Program-made: the position numbers and the translations under genes | The notes under the pieces: model-generated | Database searches by the model: none | Told to the model about the DNA's origin: nothing | What the model saw: the letters and a program-made list of their open reading frames with translations, nothing else | In this document: positions 30,563 through 35,350 of the stretch, one piece after another | Position numbering within the stretch: position 1 is the first letter of the stretch | Layout: each line of letters opens with the position of its first letter | Virus record (IMG/VR): IMGVR_UViG_3300010370_000110 | Location: 1-35,350 of that record | Strand: one strand, 5' to 3' | DNA from: a virus | DNA length: 35,350 nt

Positions 30563-31575
30563 CCAACTACCCTCCCGCTCATTACGTCACGAATTGCCTC
30601 GCTAGTATTATCAGGATTAGCGCATGCGCTAGGATTTGCAAGTATTTCACGGCTTGAAAACACAAACGCATCAGGTTCACCGTTACGCACTGGTTTTCCG
30701 TCAATTTCAAACGTCAATTCATTCTCGTTGTGATCTATCATTTTCCATGGCACAAGGTCAGGATGCAGTAAATGAGACTCGCAACCTGTGCGCTGAAACT
30801 CGACAGGAATATCAGCATCATCATGTTTTGCACATGTCCATGTGCTTTTGTCTGTTGCGGTTGAATGGCAGCACGTCTTGCAATTGACTTCCTTTGTTAT
30901 GTGGCTTTTATGGCAAAACTCATGCGCCGCGCACATTTTGCAAATATACCAACTAGGATCAACGCTCATTGGTTCCGGCATACGGTCAGATTGCACCAAA
31001 CGTTTGCCGCGATCTACATACTTTTGTGCTATTTCCTTATCAAGTCTGACTCGTTCTGTATAGATTTCGTCATTATCTTTGCATATCGCATAATACAACG
31101 CTCTGTCAATCTTTAAGCCAAGCATATAAAGTTGCATCTGTATGTAATGTTGCGGCTTAGATTTTTCAACGCCATTCTTTTGCAAATCATCAAATGACTT
31201 TTTGCTGTGCGTCTTGCACTCTAACACGTGATACTTCAATGGCGCTTCCGGTACGCCAGCGGTAATAATGCCGTCAACGCTTCCTGAGATGTGCCAGCCG
31301 AAGTCAACAGATGATTGGCGATCACTGACTTTTACGCCAACGGCACGCAAGTCTTGCAGGATGGTTGATTCCTCTACCTGACCGCGCCTAAACAGTCTCA
31401 AAATACGTCCGTCGAATTTTTCAATCACGGCCCACCGGAATGACAGCCACAGATAGCGGTCGCATGGATGTCCCAGTATCGAACAGCCCATGTGCTGGCG
31501 CGGCGGTTCTTGCGTATCGGCATGATGCTGGTCAATCAAACCGGCCAGCGTGATTTCTGGTTCAGGTATTTTCAT
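30559..31575 (-). CDS. Cas4/RecB-like PD-(D/E)XK nuclease with Fe-S cysteines
   Basis: A 338-residue nuclease. The active site is visible as GSVDG (D101), LECKT (E119-x-K121) and QMQLY (Q146...Y150), the RecB motifs. Cysteines C38, C212, C215 and C221 fit the four-Cys Fe-S layout of Cas4 and AddB (one N-terminal, three C-terminal). A further Cys cluster (C232, C235, C236, C248, C265) may bind zinc. With Sak4 and the SSB-like protein it would provide the exonuclease for single-strand recombination. GAGGA precedes the ATG. Confidence 0.82.
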   Translation of the reverse strand: MKIPEPEITLAGLIDQHHADTQEPPRQHMGCSILGHPCDRYLWLSFRWAVIEKFDGRILRLFRRGQVEESTILQDLRAVGVKVSDRQSSVDFGWHISGSVDGIITAGVPEAPLKYHVLECKTHSKKSFDDLQKNGVEKSKPQHYIQMQLYMLGLKIDRALYYAICKDNDEIYTERVRLDKEIAQKYVDRGKRLVQSDRMPEPMSVDPSWYICKMCAAHEFCHKSHITKEVNCKTCCHSTATDKSTWTCAKHDDADIPVEFQRTGCESHLLHPDLVPWKMIDHNENELTFEIDGKPVRNGEPDAFVFSSREILANPSACANPDNTSEAIRDVMSGRVVG

Positions 31576-33860
31576 TAGAATAAATCCTCTTGTTTTTCTT
31601 TTAACTTCACTGAATCAAGATTCTTGCACGCTATGTCAAAATAGGATTTTTTCAATTCAGCCCCAACAAACTTGCGCCCCATGTTTAATGCAACATAGCC
31701 CTCGCTACCAATTCCGGTAAAAGGCGAAAATATCAAATCGCTAGGGTTAGACCACAACTCAATACAACGCTCAATCACGTCCAACTGCAATGGGCAAATA
31801 TGGCGTTCTTCGTGTTTTTCTTTTGCTAATTTGTAATTCAGCACATTGGTTTGATCTATGTCAAACCACACCGGCGAAGCGTAACGCTGCCAAACAGCAA
31901 TCGAATACAATCTTTGTCTTTCGGTTTCACTTCTAGCACGCCCCCAATCTTTTGTTTGTGGCGCGTTATAGCTTGATCCAATGTAATCAAAAAACCGTTC
32001 TTTGCCTCGCGTCACTGCTTCCCAATCTTCTTCGTCTGCCCATTTCCTCATGACGATTATGTAGTCAGCCATGCCCTGACGCGATGCGCTGGAGTCTTTG
32101 CACAACTGCTTGTACAAAAGCCCATGGTTTTTAGTGCGCTGCATTTCAATAACAGGGTCCTTCCAAATGGTCACACGGCTATGATATTGCCAGCCCTTGG
32201 ATTCATACATTTTTATAATTTCACCTGGAAAGTCTCGCAAACCGGCGGCACCATCGCGGCCCTTGTACATCGGCAAGTCTTTGCAATGTATGGCCGTCAA
32301 TCGTCCTGGTTTTGTAATCCTGTGCAATTCTTCGGCAAGGTAGCTATAATGCTTCATAAATTGACCGTCATCGGTACTGTTGCCCATATCGTATTCTGAA
32401 TCTGAATAGATATATAGATTAGAAAACGGCGGCGAATACACGCTAAACCCAATCGAATTGCTGTCAATCATTTTGGCAACATGAACGCAATCGCCATGAT
32501 GCAAAGTCCAATTGTCTGATTGAACAGTTTCAAAGTATGCAATGTCGTTCATTTGAGTTTCCCTTTTGTGATAATTGGCAATAGCTTCAACCATCGCTTC
32601 TTTCATTTCGTTATGCTTTTGTTCTTTTGCTTTTATAATCGCAAGAATTGAACTTTCAGAATCAGCGGCCATGACGTAACTGTTAACTTCTTTAGTTTGC
32701 CCAAACCTGTAACATCTACGAATTGCTTGGTAATAGTTTTCGTAAGAGTACGATAAACCAACAAAAGCCATATTCCTACAATGCTGGAAATTCAAACCCA
32801 TGCCAGCGATTGACGGTTTAGTAATCAATACTCTTGTTTTTCCGTCAATAAACGCCTGTAATGATTGTTCTTTTTTGTCAATCGTATCCGATCCGCGCAC
32901 GTCAACGGCATCAATAATCAAACCTTTCAACGCATCGGCTTCATAATTTGTATTGCACCACACTAGCCACGATTCATCTGAATTGTTGACCAATTCAGCC
33001 ACCTTAACGGCGCGTTTATCAACCGTTAAACGTCCTTCTTTGTGTACGCTAGTCGCGTTTATCGTTACGTTCCTGAACAATTCCCCTTCGGCTGGCGGCA
33101 AGTCATCTGTGTTAATTCTAATAAATTCTTGATTCAATGGCGGCAAATTGTAGGCGCTTCCGTCATAGCCTAAATCAGCCGGATTGCTAATGCACATTGC
33201 CCATGACGCCAGCCATTCCCAAAACTTAGTAGCCGCGTGTGGTTTTAACACATACGCTCCGGCTTCCATCGTGTCGTTTTGAAAAAAACGCATAATCATT
33301 TCATTGCTTGGCATGATCCCCAAAAATTCCGCATGATTGCCAAGTTCTAAGTAATCATTGGGCGATGGTGTAGCAGTGCAAGCTAATCGGTACGGCACTG
33401 GCTGGCACAACTCAATTAATGCCCGCTTGGTTTTGCCCATGTAGCTTTTCAAGATGCTGGATTCATCAAGCACTATTCCGCCAAAAGTAGAAATGTCAAA
33501 GTTATCAAGCATTTCATAATTGGTAATTATTATGTTTTTTTGTATTTGTTGTTGGTTTCGACAGTATTGAATGTCAATGCCAAATTTATGCGCTTCGTTG
33601 ACTGTTTGTAACGAGATGCACAACGGCGCAACAATTAACACACGTTGCCCAGTATGTCGCACAACCTCATCGGCCCACGACGTTTGCATGATTGTTTTGC
33701 CTAGCCCAGTGTCTGCAAAAATAGCAGCGCGGCCCTTTTTGACGGCCCACTCAGTAACATATTTTTGAAAATCAAACAGGTTGTTATTTAACGCAATTGG
33801 CGCGTGTCCAATTGTGATTTCATGTTGTCTTTTTTGTTGTATAAAATCATCGTACTGCAT
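31575..33860 (-). CDS. SNF2-type helicase fused to N4/N6 DNA methyltransferase
   Basis: A 761-residue fusion. The helicase half has Walker A ADTGLGKT (49-56), DESS (132-135) as motif II, TATPSPND (162-169) and RRCYRFGQ (381-388), the SNF2-like motif VI. The methylase half (about 450-761) has SPPF (476-479) and the SAM site FSPFTGIGSEG (711-721), catalytic motif first, so the beta-class order. It should modify adenine-N6 or cytosine-N4. No recognition domain or restriction nuclease is fused. Length and intact motifs argue against an assembly artefact. A candidate promoter lies just upstream. Confidence 0.88.
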   Translation of the reverse strand: MQYDDFIQQKRQHEITIGHAPIALNNNLFDFQKYVTEWAVKKGRAAIFADTGLGKTIMQTSWADEVVRHTGQRVLIVAPLCISLQTVNEAHKFGIDIQYCRNQQQIQKNIIITNYEMLDNFDISTFGGIVLDESSILKSYMGKTKRALIELCQPVPYRLACTATPSPNDYLELGNHAEFLGIMPSNEMIMRFFQNDTMEAGAYVLKPHAATKFWEWLASWAMCISNPADLGYDGSAYNLPPLNQEFIRINTDDLPPAEGELFRNVTINATSVHKEGRLTVDKRAVKVAELVNNSDESWLVWCNTNYEADALKGLIIDAVDVRGSDTIDKKEQSLQAFIDGKTRVLITKPSIAGMGLNFQHCRNMAFVGLSYSYENYYQAIRRCYRFGQTKEVNSYVMAADSESSILAIIKAKEQKHNEMKEAMVEAIANYHKRETQMNDIAYFETVQSDNWTLHHGDCVHVAKMIDSNSIGFSVYSPPFSNLYIYSDSEYDMGNSTDDGQFMKHYSYLAEELHRITKPGRLTAIHCKDLPMYKGRDGAAGLRDFPGEIIKMYESKGWQYHSRVTIWKDPVIEMQRTKNHGLLYKQLCKDSSASRQGMADYIIVMRKWADEEDWEAVTRGKERFFDYIGSSYNAPQTKDWGRARSETERQRLYSIAVWQRYASPVWFDIDQTNVLNYKLAKEKHEERHICPLQLDVIERCIELWSNPSDLIFSPFTGIGSEGYVALNMGRKFVGAELKKSYFDIACKNLDSVKLKEKQEDLF

Positions 33861-33870
33861 GTTCTCACCC

Positions 33871-33899
33871 TATATAAAAGCCGTCCTTGGCTATGTTGA
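33871..33899 (-). promoter_or_regulatory. Candidate internal promoter before the helicase-methylase gene
   Basis: On the minus strand TCAACA (33899-33894) and TATATA (33876-33871) are 17 bases apart in the 44-base gap before the fusion gene. The ATG at 33860 has GGGTGAG in front. It would allow the modification genes to be expressed apart from Sak4. Confidence 0.4.
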
Positions 33900-33904
33900 T
33901 TATG

Positions 33905-34384
33905 TTACTTCTTAGCCCAAGGCGGTGCTGATGTGCTGGCGGCTTGTGATGGCGGACTGGTCGGCATCGCAGGACGCGGTATAGCGCTACCTTCTATCGC
34001 TTTCCATGCCCGAATGTCGTTCCCTGGCCCGTATTGCTCAGATTGCGTAACCTGAACCTTAATGCTCAGTTTACCGCCGATAAAGTCATCAGTGTCACTG
34101 AGTCGTGACAGGCCAATGGCTCTCATAATGTCACCCAGTTGCTGGCGTCCTATTTCTTCGGCCTTCGGATTGGCGTTCCGGATGTTTATGTTGCCAAACA
34201 CGTAACGGCCCGCATGGGTCGGCCCAAGCACTTCGTACTTGAGCGCAATCATCTTGCCGCCGCTTTTAGTCGGCCTGATTTCAGCCGAATTTATTGAAAC
34301 CATGTACCAACCCGCCGGAAGAGGATCAAATGATGGTTGGCTCGTTGGTAAACTGTCAAGGTCAAAAGATTCATCAAGTAACAT
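33905..34384 (-). CDS. DUF669 SSB-like protein
   Basis: A 159-residue protein of the DUF669 family: PLPAGWYMVSINSAEIRPTK, GGKMIALKYEVLGPTHAGR, NINIRNANPKAEEIGRQQLG. An OB-like core is followed by a Pro/Ser-rich tail ending PPWAKK. DUF669 proteins accompany phage Sak4-type ATPases and act like single-strand DNA-binding proteins. The ATG has AGGAG in front. Confidence 0.85.
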   Translation of the reverse strand: MLLDESFDLDSLPTSQPSFDPLPAGWYMVSINSAEIRPTKSGGKMIALKYEVLGPTHAGRYVFGNINIRNANPKAEEIGRQQLGDIMRAIGLSRLSDTDDFIGGKLSIKVQVTQSEQYGPGNDIRAWKAIEGSAIPRPAMPTSPPSQAASTSAPPWAKK

Positions 34385-34388
34385 GGTT

Positions 34389-34772
34389 CTACTCCTTAAT
34401 TGTAATGGTGAAAGACGGACGCCCTGGTGTTGTTGTAATAGCGTCTAGCAGGGGATCAGTGATGGAATGGTCAGCGGCTTTCCATGCTGACATTGAGAGT
34501 TCAGGTTTCCACCTAAACAGTGTGGCGAGATGATCCGCCAAGCCATGCTCTGCGGCTATCTCAAGAAGCCGCTCGTCATCTATTTTGCGGTTCATCCTGC
34601 AAACCGCCTTAATAACGATGATTCCTTCCTTGTGCGTTACGGTTCCTTCCTCATCTTCTTGAATCCGCATGGCCTTAGCAAGATCATCTTCTATAGCACG
34701 TCTTTTCTGAGTTGCGGCCTTTTCGCTGGCCTTAGCGATAAGCCATTCCTGGCTCAATTTTTCTATACTCAT
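34389..34772 (-). CDS. Conserved protein of the Sak4 operon (127 aa)
   Basis: A 127-residue protein: coiled-coil-like N-terminus (LSQEWLIAKASEKAATQKRR), then IIVIKAVCRMNRKIDDERL and FRWKPELSMSAWKAAD. This recurring phage family sits between Sak4 and DUF669 genes; its role is unknown. I chose ATG 34772, which overlaps the Sak4 stop (TAATG) with GGTGGG before it, over a longer upstream start. Confidence 0.75.
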   Translation of the reverse strand: MSIEKLSQEWLIAKASEKAATQKRRAIEDDLAKAMRIQEDEEGTVTHKEGIIVIKAVCRMNRKIDDERLLEIAAEHGLADHLATLFRWKPELSMSAWKAADHSITDPLLDAITTTPGRPSFTITIKE

Positions 34773-35350
34773 TATTTCCCACCTATCTTGGTTATAATGT
34801 CGTTCAAATTTGGCGCTTCCCAAGCTTCTAAACGGCCCGATCTATCCTTAGCCGTCCACATTCCATCGCTGTCACACATGAACGCCCGCTGTGTATTCCC
34901 GTCAGCGTCGCGCTCAACACGCAGCGCCAGCACTTCATCAAAGAAATAAGGCAGTTGCTGCCCTAACTTCTGACCAGGCATAGACGGAGCATAAAGCATG
35001 CGCCCCATCTCATCTTGGCTTTTCTCAACTTTAGCCGTCATAAGCACATGCTTACCAGGCAGGTCCCTGAAAGCCCTAATCAGGTCCGTCATTTGCTCTT
35101 GCATCGCGCCATAAGCTTGGCGCGGGTCCTTCGTGGCCTTCTTTTCGGTATTCAGGCACACCTCGGCAATTTCAGAAATGCTGTCGAGCGCCACCGATTC
35201 AAAACTAGTGGCCTCAGATGATGATGTAAGCCATGTGTAGGCTTCCATCAGGTCGCTCATTGAAGTGATTTCAATAAACGGAATGTCGGCCCCAGCCAGT
35301 GAGAGCAAGCCGCCCTCGGCAGAGAGAATGACAGGACTCGGCAGAGTGGC
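34772..35350 (-). CDS. Sak4-like RecA-type ATPase, body (cut by window edge)
   Basis: 192 residues of the protein that starts at 74-1. The reading is open from the edge: ATLPSPVILSAEGGLLSL, then a Walker B-like SVALDSISE, a KHVLMTAKV strand with downstream GR, and ends NDIITKIGGK. The part directly after the edge continues the P-loop helix. The full protein would be about 224 residues, normal for Sak4. A TTG near 35308 gives an artificial start and should not be used. It heads the leftward recombination operon. Confidence 0.85.
   Translation of the reverse strand, partial: ATLPSPVILSAEGGLLSLAGADIPFIEITSMSDLMEAYTWLTSSSEATSFESVALDSISEIAEVCLNTEKKATKDPRQAYGAMQEQMTDLIRAFRDLPGKHVLMTAKVEKSQDEMGRMLYAPSMPGQKLGQQLPYFFDEVLALRVERDADGNTQRAFMCDSDGMWTAKDRSGRLEAWEAPNLNDIITKIGGK

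Noticed and set aside
29969-33860. Complete restriction-modification or DISARM-type defence locus
   Set aside because: No restriction endonuclease, PLD or DUF1998 component is recognisable, and the genes are coupled to phage Sak4/SSB recombination genes.

Overview
The window looks like the almost complete, circularly permuted genome of a tailed phage with a P22-like virion (podovirus type). It carries the P22-family set: terminase, portal, scaffold, coat with an insertion domain, gp4-like and gp10-like tail accessory proteins, and three Ala/Gln-rich ejection-type proteins. No tail-tube or tape-measure gene is present. The host cannot be read from the sequence; Shine-Dalgarno sites, sigma70-like promoters and intrinsic terminators fit a Gram-negative, probably proteobacterial, host. 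I see no integrase, repressor or tRNA, so a virulent lifestyle is the simplest reading. The two window edges lie inside one gene, a Sak4-type RecA-like ATPase. Its start is at the left edge, its body at the right edge, and only about 22 bases containing the P-loop are missing. The full circle is therefore probably about 35.37 kb.

Layout. Positions 75-384 are a divergent control region. Rightward (+) from there: a primase-helicase (385-2388), a dense GTACCC/GGGTAC repeat cluster with a strong hairpin (2394-2503; candidate replication origin or operator), RusA resolvase, small zinc-binding proteins, MazG and DUF3310 (2556-4080). Packaging and head genes follow (small and large terminase, portal, scaffold, coat; 4077-10326), with intrinsic terminators after the scaffold and after a small post-coat gene. 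Next come small structural genes, a fibre-like protein and an AT-rich beta-helix tailspike (10774-14064), the tail hub (14083-17527), a basic peptide and a cupin-like protein, three ejection proteins (18127-22192), a tail fibre and its assembly protein, and a lysis cassette of putative holin, GH24 lysozyme and small membrane protein (23696-24483).

Leftward (-) from the right edge runs the recombination and modification operon: Sak4, a conserved partner, a DUF669 SSB-like protein, a helicase-methyltransferase fusion, a Cas4/RecB-like Fe-S nuclease, a C5-cytosine methyltransferase, a DEAD-box helicase with zinc ribbon, and a zinc-ribbon/HTH protein (35350-28066). A second leftward cluster of small overlapping early-type genes (27972-24448) sits behind its own candidate promoter. 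It includes a divergent ThyX, tiny membrane peptides and an exported protein, and it meets the lysis cassette tail to tail with overlapping ends.

Together this reads as: replication start by the primase-helicase, recombination-based DNA processing (Sak4, SSB, nuclease, RusA), nucleotide supply (ThyX, MazG), self-modification by two methyltransferases, headful packaging, and a short tail that carries a depolymerase-type spike and fibres.
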